A stretch of DNA of 64,000 nt. Origin: Cheilinus undulatus (taxonomy: Eukaryota > Chordata > Actinopteri > Labriformes > Labridae). Shown piece by piece: positions 17,126-34,100 of this stretch. Position 1 is the first letter of the stretch, and each line of letters begins with the position of its first letter. Below the pieces are notes generated by a model. That model was given only the letters and a program-made list of their open reading frames with translations, had not been told where the DNA came from and made no database searches. The DNA is taken from contig NC_054867.1 of the NCBI RefSeq assembly GCF_018320785.1, forward strand, positions 21,951,855-22,015,854, written 5' to 3'. Position numbers and translations under genes: made by a program.

Positions 17126-18179
17126 TTTTAAATGCTGTCAATATAAACATATTTTCTATCATAATTCTTGATACTAAGTTATGCAATATACGACATAAAT
17201 TAATAACTGTTGTCTATCTTTGTTAGACAGAGGTGCAGTTTGCTTCCCTGAGGTCTGACTGGATTGTCGTGCACTGAAGTGCAACACAATATTCCAGCAC
17301 AGTCAAAATAATTTAATGGCGGGGAAAAAAAAACAATCATTTAGGATCAAACATTATTTTGCATTGTTTTTGAATTTTTACCATTTGCTCTGTCACATGG
17401 CAGCACTGTTAACCTAAAATATAAATGTGAGGGGCTAAAATAGAACTATACAAGATGCTGTGAGCTGTCTTAGTAGGTCCAGAAGGGGAAAGATAAGTCT
17501 GTATTTCAAAATGCACCAGTTCAGATAATATTCCAATCACTAAAAATATAAACCAAAATCCTGAACCAGCATCCCAATAAATGATGTCACCCTGCACAGT
17601 CAAAATTGCATGACAGATTTTGATGTTTTGTCTATCTTTATGTGTTAAGTGGACAAGTACATTGAGAAAGATTATTTAAACATCATTCCTCAGGGTGAGT
17701 CTCCTCAAATGAAAGCAGAGTCAGTAACAGTGAAGCATCATAACGTCCTCAACCGGCCAAACAACCACAAAGCACTCACCCAAAGTACTGACATATATAG
17801 ATGCAAGCATATCATATCATGTTTAAAGAGGAATATCTCTTGAAGTTGTTGATAGAATATATATATCATATGCATGTAAATGTCTTGCCTAACCTTAAAC
17901 TTTCAGTATCTTCCCTCACAAACCTGTCTCAGGAAGTTGAATTGCAAATCAATTTACACCTGAGAAGGCAGGTAAAGAGAGAACCAGTTGCTGGTTGCAA
18001 AGCAACCAAAAAGCCTCACAGTTTATTTTCATAAACGTCCCATCTCTAAAAAATCTCAAACACCCATAAAACGCACATCTCTAACATCTTGGATACGCCC
18101 CAGGGAGGTCGGTTTTATTTTGAAGGAATCTTACCGGATATAAGTAAATCTCGAAAAACGGCTACTTCCTGAAGCTAAG
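17126..18179. other. Intergenic, nothing recognised
   Basis: AT-rich DNA with only short open frames that match no domain known to me. No clear terminal repeats. Confidence 0.3.
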
Positions 18180-18682
18180 CAAACAAGAGCTAGTTAGCTA
18201 ACAAAACAGAGAACCGGTGCTGCCCGTGACTTCAGCGTTAGTCACCTGAACTACCATGGGCTCAGTTTCACAAGGAACCACCGCACGACAAAACAGGACA
18301 CTTTAATATCACCGGCAAACCGTCACTGTTTAGCACCAGGTAGTCTGGTACACCGAACGTCACTTCGCGCACGTTAACGTAAACTGAAGTCAGTTAGCTT
18401 CATTTTAAAGTTAGTAATGTTTGGTTTGATACTGTTTTGGGAATAAAACGCATAAGTAGCTACCCGTTTGTGAAAACGTTCAAATGACCTTTCTTTAGCT
18501 CAAGAATGTTAAGATAACTTGTCTAACTATGGTTGCTCATTTGTCGGTCACCGTACATTTGTATATAGCTGAATCTGATATTTGCGTTACAGCTAAGTAA
18601 ATGATAACAAGCTAAAATAAGTTTTCATATCTCCATTACAGCACCTATCCGTCTCTGTCCACCTTGGCGTCACCTCTTTTTG
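18180..18682 (+). promoter_or_regulatory. r3hcc1: Probable r3hcc1 promoter and 5' leader
   Basis: The stretch 18200-18400 is richer in CpG than its surroundings. A possible first leader exon ends at CACCAG|GTAGTC near 18340. The coding exon is preceded by ATTACAG (acceptor at 18641), leaving 41 bases of leader before the ATG at 18683. The start site is not determined. Confidence 0.4.
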
Positions 18683-23165
<4,483 letters not shown>

Positions 23166-23262
23166 AGAGAAAAACTAACTCTGTCAGCTGATAGAGGTAA
23201 TCTGATTTATCAGAGTTCAAGTCATGAGCATTTTACATTCACACACAGTGTTTTCTTAAAGC

Positions 23263-23268
23263 AATAAA
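23263..23268 (+). terminator. r3hcc1: r3hcc1 polyadenylation signal
   Basis: AATAAA lies 97 bases after the r3hcc1 stop codon and is the first canonical hexamer downstream. Confidence 0.65.
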
Positions 23269-23933
23269 GGTAAAATAAGCCATTGTTAGAGTTGTGTTGG
23301 TGGTGAAGCTGTTTTCTGATGAGCTGAACACTACATGTATCACATCTATGGCACATGTATTGGCATATACAACATGGAAAACTGTCTGTAGAGCATTTAG
23401 TACATTCATGCCATTCCACTGCTTTGTCTGCTTTCCTTTGGCCTTCCTCTAAGTTCTATAAATAGATGCATTAAAGGTCACATATAATACATATGTGCCC
23501 CTGGCCTGTCCACAGTCTGCCCCCCCATCAGCGTCAAAATCATCTTAATTACATCAGTTCCCATTGTGGTGTCCTGAAAACTCATGAACAATGCAGCAGT
23601 GTGACAGATGTGCTGTTTTGCCCCGTTCTGTTTCCTTTAGTTGCTGGCATTATGATGGGGGAGGAACAAGGCACCATGAGGTGCTGAAAACAATATTTTC
23701 TTTCACTTTTCTCCACTCAACAGAGCTTGTTAGCTTGTTTTACATAGTGGAAAAAATTGTGCTTTGACAGTATCCACACCTGTGAGGAAAAGTTGTGCCT
23801 TGATTTGTGTCAGTACTGTGGCCGAAATACAGACTCACCACTATCAAATGTAGAGCACAATACCTGTTTCTTTGTATTTAAAACCCTAAATGTTGTACGA
23901 TTTACAAGGGGAAAACTTGAGTTTACAGGAAGA

Positions 23934-25062
23934 TTTATTAAGGAAGCAATGTGGACAAGGCTCAACACAAAAAATTCTGCTTTGACCATTTTTTATTTCC
24001 AAAAATGTAATACTTTTACATTCACCCATGCATACAAAATAAAAACAGTCAGGCAGCAAGCAACAAGTACCCTTTTAAAATTAAGGATTCTTGAATTTGC
24101 TACATTAAAAAAAACTAATTTACAAAACAACGAGGAGGCATTTTCACATACATCTGTGGCACTTAACAGATCATCCACAAAATTATCTTAGTCCCTGATG
24201 ATAATGGTGTAACAAAACATAGACATTAAGAGAGAAGCTGATGGGATGTACAATGCATGAATATAAAAACTTGTCTACTAGAGAAACCAAGAAAGAAAAA
24301 AATAATAAATAAAAGATTTTGAAAACGTGGAGGTCAAGTATGTGGCACGCAAAATGCTGGAAAATACTTAAATAAATCTAATGAAATCCAATTTAATTGA
24401 CTCCTTACAAAAAATCTAATGCAGTCACTACTGGATGCCTTCTGTCACAATTTTGTAAAAATAAACTGGCTTTTGGAAGCCCATATGACACTTTTGGCTA
24501 CAAGGTGTCATCATTTGTACAAAGTTAAATACAGTATTTATAAAAACAGGAGTTTTTATTGAACCATCACTTGTGCAATGTAGAATATCTCTTTGATTTG
24601 ATTTCTAGTTGAAGCTTTTACTTATCTACTATTGTGGAGACGTCAGGAAAAAACAGTGCAAAATTCAGCTGTAGCACCAGGTTCAGGAGAAGACTATTTG
24701 CATCAATCAAAAGAAAATTCAGTCTTAATTTTTCCCTCCAAACAAAAATTCTGGCTCGGAAGGCAACAGTTGGCATCATGTATCGGGTAAGTTATGTTGT
24801 CTCTCAGTCTCTCCTGTTAATCACCAGATCAAAACCTTCATTTCACTGACAACAAAAGCACTAACGCATTAAGAGTACTTTGTACCACTGAATGTGGGTA
24901 TTAGATTGAGTAAGCAAGCAGTCCTTTCTCCCATTAATTAATTGTCTGTTGTAACAGTTGAGCCCTGAGCCCAACAAAAGTCCAACACTTCTCTAGTGGT
25001 TGTCAAATATTCATATTTACTCCCCTTTATCCATCCATCCATCTGCGCACTTCATCTTCAGT
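23934..25062 (-). other. loxl2: loxl2 3' UTR
   Basis: On the minus strand the UTR begins after the TAG at 25065-25063. Reverse-strand AATAAA hexamers occur at 23992-23997 and 23934-23939, and another near 24556, giving a UTR of about 0.5-1.1 kb depending on site use. The furthest signal leaves about 670 bp to the r3hcc1 signal, so the two transcripts converge without needing to overlap. The open frames here do not look like protein genes. Confidence 0.55.
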
Positions 25063-25133
25063 CTACCTGTGTGACAGCTGATTGGTCAGCAACCCAGGGA
25101 ACATGTCGTCTGTGTCCGAACTCAGTGAGCCAC
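25063..25133 (-). CDS. loxl2: loxl2 coding exon 13: C-terminal tail and stop
   Basis: Only 71 bases, 3 kb downstream of the previous exon. The acceptor is CTTCACAG at 25134. It supplies [23 protein letters not shown] and TAG. The GGS start and the GLLxNQLS ending match the LOXL2-specific tail and differ from LOXL3/LOXL4 endings, so this exon decides the paralogue. Confidence 0.9.
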
Positions 25134-28100
25134 CTGTGAAGTCAGACAGAGGAATGAAGATGAAAACAACAGTCGTAGTTGGTTTCATAAATCAAACCCT
25201 GGAGAACTTGGTCAAACAAATTCCAACTTCAGATTAGGTTGACCGTTGTGATCGGACAAAATGTAACCACCCGCAAATGAAATTCTGACTGGAACTTCTT
25301 GTATGAGACAGTGGCCAGTAATATCTGGAGTTAAAAATTATGATATTAGCTAGGCAAACTTTTGTCTACAAAAGTGGATTGTTTGGTATTTGTGCTGTGA
25401 TTTGCTGTAACACTTAAATGTGCTTCTAAAAGTCTTTGTATTTACTAGACAGAGATCCAGCAGAAGCCTGCACCTGTTCACTGGCACTTTGAAGAGGCTC
25501 CACTGGTGCTGCAAACAGCAGGCTGATTTAAGATCACCATCCAACACTGTTTTTACAGCAGCTTTGTATGGTGATAGAAAGAGTTTGAGGAGTTGGATCA
25601 CTATTTATAAAAATGCATAAGTGCTGAATAACTATGTAAGAAAAGCTCTGATACAGAGAGATTTCAAAGGAAAATAACTGGAGGAAATGACAGTTCCTAA
25701 TTTGTTCTGATGTGACTGGACTGCCTGCTGGCTTGAAACTAAACTGTGTTTCGCAGGAGTTCAGGCAGGGAAGGTTTTGTTTCCTCTTCCTACAGGAATA
25801 AAAAATCAGTAAAAGTGGAAGTTTTATGAGGGTTCACTGGCAGAGATGGATTCCATATTTGTTAAAATGTTTTCATTCGTTTATGAAAAACTAAAAATAA
25901 GAGTTGGTATGTTTTGTTGTAATTGAATAAACTTTTTTGTAAGTAGGGGTTCATCTTGAAGAGAGAATATCTTTTTACACTGTCATGCACTTATAGAAAG
26001 GGAAAAATCTATCTCAGTATTTGGGGCTTTAATTTAGCAGCCATATTTGTGCGTTTCCTCCAAGTGGTTTGGTTCCATTTAATTGGGCCCAGTTTGTGAC
26101 TGTAAACCCTGATCTTGCTTGTGTTTCCAGAGCCAGTGTCCGTCCATCCCCGCGATAGTGAAAAAAATGACAGAGCTGGTCTCTCTGCTCCCACAAGGCT
26201 CATTTGGTAATATTTTGGCTTTTTTTGTCACAAAAGACACCAAAAATGTGAAAAGAAACTGAATCTCAAACAAGAGCCGGCTCCTGTTGTTCATGTGAAA
26301 GAGCCTCTGGACTAACTTGTTTGCAAATGATAATGGCTTGTAACTTGCCTTGAACTGAGTTTTCATTTCAGTCTAACCAGTGCTCAACATGTTTGTTTAC
26401 TGAATAGTCCATCACTGTTTACCTTAGAAGCATGTTTAGGGCAAATGAGGGAGGAACGCAGTCCAGCTCAGTACAAAACAGCGTGTTTTAAGTCTGTCCA
26501 TTTTGACACAAGCAAGTGAAGATTTTTTCAACAAATCAACTGACTGCAGTGTGTCTAAGTCCAATCTTCAGGGTTATATAGCAATGTTTGGTACTCCAGC
26601 AGAGGAGTGCAAAAAAAAGTAGGACAGTATAGATCAGTTATTTTTTCACATCTCCCAACTATCAACAGAGGAAATGCTTGTAATTGCAAACCAATCTGAA
26701 CCAAATCCATCCATCCATTTTTGAGGGTTGCAGGAGGCTGGAGCTTATTCAAGCTGTCACTAGGCGAGAGATGCGGTACACCCTGGATTGGTCAGTCAAT
26801 CGCAGGGCCTAAACCAAATCGCTTGGTGGAAACAAAGCATAATGAAGTGGCAGCAATTTGCAAGCTCACCACTAGATGTCATTAACCCTACAATAAAGTT
26901 CTTAGTTTAGTTTTAGGATTACTTCTCAGGACTTAGTTTAAAATGTTTATTGTAGATACAGACTGTTTTTTAAAGGGGGTACAGAAGTCCAACTGACAAA
27001 TGTAATGTAGTTATTTGAATAGAATTAGATCTGTTCTTAAGATTGGACTATTACTTTGAAAAGCCAGCAATTTAACTCACACATTATTGTAATGTCAAAC
27101 TGCAATCTTAGTTTTTTTTTTAATATTTTATTTCATTTTAGGTTTTTTATTTTTTTAAACAGGTTCTGAGATTTTAAGTTATTTTTAATACATTTTTCTC
27201 TATGTGATACAAGTTTAACTCAGAATTATTTCCTTAAAGGCAGTGTTAATTTCTTTCATAAGTCACTACAGTGAACATCATTTCACAGGTTTCTGATCAA
27301 CTGAAGTTTGCACTTTGGAAATCTCTGACTCTGTTACCATCACCACTTAAACCCAGAGATGTATAAGTTTGTATCTAGTAAAAGGAGTTTACTACTCCAT
27401 TTTCTGTCCTACTGAAATGGAAAGTCTTCATGAATTGATCTTTTGTTGTGCCTGGTCTGATTGACAAGACTGTGGTATGTACAGTATTGTAAAAAGTAAC
27501 TGTAATTAAAGAGGAAATTCAGGGAAAAGAAGTCTGTATTGTAGCACTGAATATTAAACGTCCCATTAAAACAATAAATGGTTTTAAACTAGATTTATTG
27601 TGTGGATGATGTTTCAGTATTGTTGAATTTTATTGACCTCTCTTACAGCTAGTAATGTGAGAAGACAGCTGAGATATTTATATTTTGTTATTGTGATTTA
27701 AAATGGTCCAAACTAAGTTAAAGCAAGAAGTCAATGAAAACTTATCTGAAGTTTAACTATATCCAGTTTCAGGGGAACAAAGTCCTACTTACAGTAATAT
27801 TTACTGGGATATTCTGACACGTCAAGTTCATACCAGGGGTAGAAAGTAACTAATTACATTTACTCACATTACAGTAACAGAGTAGGTCTTTTGTAAATGT
27901 GTACTTTTAAATTCAGTATTTTAGAAATCTGTCATTTCACTTTGACTTAAATGCACAGTAAAAGTTTACCGGCAGGGGCTCTCAGTCCAAACAACAAAAC
28001 GAGTAGCTAAGCACTACTCTGCAGTAAACCAGTGGTTTTGTTTTGTGGAAAAAGTCTTGCATAATGTGTGGAAAAAGCTACTAAAAGTTGTTTGTAATTT

Positions 28101-31100
28101 TTTATCATGTACCGAAAAGCAGAATCTGAACCCTGAAAGTTAAGTTCTCACCTATATGACAGTTGTATGTCCATATCCGATGTCCATCGTACCGGGAGCG
28201 ACACTTCATGATGTTGTTTGTGTAATCTGACTCTGCAACTTCAAAGTTTGGGTTTATCACCACCTGGGAGAAGTTAAAAAAAGTGTTAAACAGGAAATTA
28301 ACCATCTATTAATGTATACATAGCATTTAGGCATAACGACAAACGTAATAAAAGCTGAAGACTGTGACTCAATTAAAACAGATTAAGTGATGACTTTTGA
28401 ATCTTTTGAACTTTTTTTTTCTTTGGTTGGCTTCATGTCACAATCCAGCAGCCAGAGAAAGTTCTGTGTCCTTCTACAACCCCTGCTCTTACTTATACAT
28501 CTCTCAGTAAGAGTATACCTGGGCTGACTGCCAAACTCAAGCAGATGTGGAGAGGTGGAAAGTTGAGATATTAGTTGGGTCTGTGAGGCTACAGTGGCTG
28601 CAGAAGAGGCAATCTTTCCAGCAGCAGATGTAGTATAACTACTACTATGTCTGGACCGGCAGAGCAAATGTACCTGGAAAATATAGTCTCCTGGCTTCAG
28701 GTCTGTGATGTCAATCCACTGACAGTCGATGTCGTGCCTGTAGGTATCCCAGCAGCCCACTGTGATGCCCTGTGATCCAAAGTTTGCACATTCATACCTC
28801 TTCTGGATACCTGGTAGAAACATTCAACAATATAAGTACTTTAATGAGACTCCTTTTCGACAGTTTTACTCAATGAAAGAAAATAAAGTTTAAATGGAGT
28901 CTGTAACAGTAAGTCTAAACCCAGAACAGGATGTCTTAAAATGAAAAGGATGTAAAGAAGCTGTATTTACCTTCATCACAATGCGTGTCCTCCAGACAGA
29001 AGCTGGCTTTGTGTCCCTCAGCCACTTTGGTGCCGTTTAGACTCAGCAGGTCATAGTGGGTGAAAACCTCCATGCTGTGGTAATGTCTGGAATGGACAAG
29101 GAAAAAATATGATCTCCATACATCCTATATATTTAAAACTATATATAGAGGATCCACAATAACAAACATGCACTTATCCATGACAGTGTCCACACAACAC
29201 TTAAAGCAACAACACAGAAAAAGCTTGAAGGCCAGAGGAATATAGGGGAAAGTAGGACATTTATACATCTTTTACTCTTGAAACCATAAACTTCATTTTC
29301 TGTACGCCATTTAAAGCCCCTGTGAAGTTTTTGTTTGGTTATGAAATTGACTGATATTATATATTCATCTTAATAACCAACAGAAGCTAAGAGGAGAATA
29401 ATCAAAATGATTTACACTCTGTACACACAGATGTTCTTTTCAGTGATGCTATGCACCAAAGTTTTTGAGCAGTGCCACACCTCAGCCGTGTCTGTCCCAG
29501 TATTCCCATTAATCCCCTAAGAAGATTCCCCAAATCACTGTCAAGAAGATGCACAATATGACTCCAACTAATGTTTGTTAAAATGCATCCCATTGACGTG
29601 CATTCTAACTGTGATGGATGGTATTTTATATATGGAGTTTTTCTGAAGCCCATATTTGTACCTTTATTAGCCTTTAAATGGGCCATATGAGGTTTCAGGC
29701 ATTAGCCAGTATGCTAATCAGTTCAATGGTTAGCATAACTTACTCCACAAAGTCCCCAATAAAGAAAGATTCATACTGATAAATAACTAACAGTGTGGTG
29801 CTGGTTAAGGAGAGAGTGATGTTACTTAATCTAAGCATGAAGTGTTTTCTAGTAAAAATGGGATTTTTTGATGCACTAATAAAAGAGGGGTACATGGAGA
29901 TGACCCATACTCAAGCCTCGCTATCAGAATTGCTACAGAGAGGATCTAGAAACATCTCTTCATATATTCTGAAAACAGAGGCAGAGTAGCCGAGTCCTCA
30001 CCTGTGACATTCGTGCCAGATCCAGGAGTGGTGTGCGGCCCGCGGCCTGAAGTCCGACTGTCCGTTGTTGTGGATCTGGGAGGAGAAGCGGAGGAGGCGG
30101 CGGTAAGAGCTGGAGTCAGCTTTGTTGGCGCTGGTGGACAGACAGTTCTCTTCTGCCGCACACTGCAGTGCGTACATGGGCCTGTCCTCCAGGTAGGTGG
30201 TCTGCTCTACAACCTGGGCATTTAGGACCAGGTCTGGAGCCGCTGGGAGGGAAAGAAAACAAAACACGGTGGTCACGAACAACATGAATCAGCAAGAACT
30301 ACTAGAATCAGCTGTATGGAGTTAGATTTTCTGTCCTATTCAGTGTGAAAGCGGAGCAGCCAAACTGAATTCAAACATGATTTGTGTAACCATTGGCACC
30401 AGTTATTCTATACTGTCATCGTGAAAAACTAAAATTCTGAAAGTTCACAGTGTTTTTTATCATACGGTTTCTTACTTTGAGTACAAGACACTCCAGCAGC
30501 AAAGCGTCCACCTCCTTTAGGACAGTCGATGTGTTTCCCATGATGTAGACACTGATTCAGAGTCAGCTCAGTCCCTGAACATCTCACTCCGCTCATTATG
30601 ATGGCATCAGCTGAGGGATCTCCTGCCCAGTACCAGGTTTCCTGAAAAAGGAGAAGCACTGTTTACAAATATGGCTCAGAGGGGCTTCTGAGGTGACTGA
30701 AGCTACTGTAAATCTAACTCGATTATAAAGTCACAGGATTAACTCAACATTTTCTTTACAACTGTTGTATGAGTATTTTCAAGTCACTCATACACAACAA
30801 CGCAAAGACCTGTTGGCTAAAATTTCAAGCTGTGTGGCCGTGCAGGGCCTGTATGTTGCTGTCTTCATTATTTTTATTGGTCTGGGGGGTTTCCAATGTT
30901 ATGTCAGTTTTTCCTTTCAGGACTGAAGTCTAGCCAAAGCTTCAGGGCAGTTGGGTGATCAAGTTCAAGTTGAGTCTAATGAAAAAAATAGATATTACTT
31001 GAATGTCTGTTTGAAAATACAGAGCCAGCAGCTAGTTAGTTTTGTAAGATAGACATAACTTTTTATTTTGGAGGTGGGAAATTGTAAATGCTCATTGAAA

Positions 31101-34100
31101 AGAATAGAAAAGACCTATGGGTAAAAACCGTAGTATGTTAAGTTATCCAAACTGACTGAAACAAGCATGAACAGCTACCCTGGCTTTGTTCAAAAATCTA
31201 CATGCCAGCACTAATAAAAGCACAATAATCAATTAAACCTCATAGTTTAATCTGCTCACAAAAGTTGAAGGACATTGTCGATTGAGATAGACGAAGTCTA
31301 GCATTTTCCCTTTGTTTTTCAAAGACCTACCAATTCCTTAAATGCACCTGGAAGGGTTGAGGATGGAGGAGAGAGGAGGCTCCTGCAGGAGCTCAGACCA
31401 AGAAATCCCCAGTCTATCCTGTGGAAATCTTTTCACCTAAGACTCAGTGTTATTGGTTTGGAGGTGCAGTACCTGCTGAAAGCCGTACCACTGCACATTT
31501 CACCACTTTTTTCCCCTTACACTTCATTCTCACAGCACCGAGCTGCTTAAAAAACAGTTAAAAGGGTAGATAAATATATTGATACACTTTAAAACTTTTC
31601 AGAGGATAATTCTATCTCAAAGAATTTGGGCCTGATTAAGGTAAAGGTTAATTTGCCTTAATCAGGAACATTTTTCATAACACCAAAACTAAGCTTAAAA
31701 ACGTACCTGGTATTTCTGTCCAGGACTCAGAAGAGTATAATAAGACCAGGTGGATCAAGGATCTAAAGACTCTTACTTTTGTCTTCATTCTCAGATTCCC
31801 TTTTTAAACCACCTGAGTATCACTCATCATGAAACTGCTGTGGCAAATATAAAATGATGGGACCATTTATAAGGCTTGTCAGTCTCCTCATCTAACACCT
31901 ACCCCCTAGCATCGATTGCAGACGGCTGAAACAACATAACAAATAGCTCATCTTCTTTCTGGTGGTCTCATTTGCTTTTATAGCTCATAGAGAGACCTTA
32001 TCATTAATTTCAGTCTGTTTCAAAACCAGATAAAAACTCCACACAGGAGATTTAATGTAAGACTCAAGTCTGAAGCTTCATCATGTGGGTCTATCCGTGT
32101 TTACCAGTTCACTTGGATCAAAAGATGAGCATCTCGTGCTTGAACTGTTTTGGAAATTTGTGTGGGAGCATTCAAATTATTCTGTTTTTCCTCCTGCATT
32201 TAATTTGCAGACATTTGATCCCATAAGTCCCATGAGGCAAATCTAAAGTGGGTCCATCACACAACACACGGAGAGGAGATATTCTTCTGTCCTCACATTG
32301 CTGACTCAGCCTTATTACAACATTTTGCAGACCACAGGGAAACAACCTGTGACCGAATACTTTCCATCATCTTCCCTGGAAGCAGGGGATTCATGGGAAA
32401 GAAACTGAAGGATATGGATGTGGGAGTTGTGATGGTGGGCTGAGGTGGACAGACGTGCAGCGCTGCAGCTACAGCTCTGTGTCATTTGTTCCATGTGGTG
32501 GTGGGTTTTTGCCTGCAGAAGTATTTAAAGTCAGACAGGAAAGAGTCTCTGGAGGGGCTGATGCTGCAGTAACAGAGAGCAGACGTTTATCGCTCCTGAG
32601 CCTGCTGTTAACATGAGAACTTTTATGTGACGACAACTCAGTGTGCTGTCAAGTAATGTGTTATTATGATACTCTCATCTGCCTATTTGACTTGGCAGAG
32701 GATCTCTAATTCAAGGAAACTGATACTTGTTAGTAGTAATAGGCACTTTATCTCAGAAACTTGTGTTGAATTGTAGTAGACTAAAGGATGAGGACTCTAG
32801 CAGTGACCACAAACACATAATGACATGTTTACATGCTGCTCCATTAGAAGGGCGCTGCACATGCAGTAATTGTCCTAAACACAGCAGATCCCGTCCAGGT
32901 TCCACTCATAAAAGCTCCTGCTGGTATCATGATTCACACATATTTTCCAGGCCTATATCATCTTCTATTAACCACAATTACAACACTAGTTTCCGCCTTA
33001 AAATAGGAATATTTAAAGAACACAAGGGGGGCTTTGACTTTACCAGCCTGTCACCTCGTGACATTAAGGCAGCACTGAGGTCTCCTTTGGGATAAGAAAG
33101 TATAACGTAAGCACCACAGGACTGTGACGCTGCCAAGTCATGCCACTAAAGCCCTGGGGCTTTAGGGGGGAAAGCTCCTCAAAACTTCAAACAACAACTG
33201 AAGGCTTCCCCGTCTCTCCTGCTGAGGAGTTAAAAGCTCATCTGTGTCATAGGTTTACCATCGCTGACCTGCTCCACACACCGACTGTGTGTTTTTGATG
33301 TTTCCAAGACAGTCACATACTTATTTAGCCCTCTGGGGTCAATAAAGCTCAGGCTTGTCAGAGTGAGAGTTAATGGCTTTTACTGGCACGTACAGAGACA
33401 CGGATATGGAAATGGACGTTTGTGCCAATGTGGCTTCTTATGGTCAATAACATAACTATATCCTGCGTTTTATCTCTTACACACTAAATTTATCATATGC
33501 TTCACATAGCTGGAGATAACATTATCTTTGCATGCATTCTTTAAACTTTTTTAAATATATGTAAATTTTCCAGATATAAAAAAACACAAACAAACAATAG
33601 CGCACACACAATAAAATACATACAGGCAGAGGGTACAGGATTCACACCTCATACATAATGAATATATACATATGTAGTTATGTACACAGTATAGCTTACA
33701 TTAATTTATAAAAGAGTACATAAAACAAAAATGGAAAACTCAGAAATGGTTCCCATGATCTGTGAAAAACATTATCTTTGCTTTGTAACCTACATGATAA
33801 ATAATGCAGTGAGGCTTTTATTTAACTTTAGTTATGATCATCTATGTTTTTATGTCCAGTTTTATAGGCTTTGAATTATCTGGAAGGTCCAATCTTTTAC
33901 CATTGTTATTTTTATTGTTTTTATGCTATTTTTAATGTTTCCTACTTTATAAATTCTTCCCTTTACTGCTTTGTCTTTAATCTCTGTCTGTTTTTAATCA
34001 TTCATCTTTATAAATCTTTTAGAGACCTACTTTGTGTGCATTAGTCACTAAACCTTTTTACCATTTTACCATTTTGTAAATCACTTTTGTACAATCCTAT

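Larger units (their letters stand above)
25134..28151 (-). other. loxl2 intron 12 (3.0 kb), repeat remnants only
   Basis: Contains a dispersed-repeat fragment at 26705-26818 and a hAT end at 27834-27980. No gene, miRNA-like hairpin or long open frame was recognised in the rest. Confidence 0.5.

Noticed and set aside
16667-17171. Overlapping 101- and 112-codon frames on the plus strand
   Set aside because: They lie within a dispersed repeat and match no known protein.
23757-24191. 144-codon open frame on the plus strand
   Set aside because: It begins at a TTG and overlaps the loxl2 3' UTR between the two convergent genes; the composition is not protein-like.
32727-33095. 122-codon open frame on the plus strand within a loxl2 intron
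   Set aside because: It starts at a TTG rather than an ATG, has no domain, and shows no splice or promoter context.
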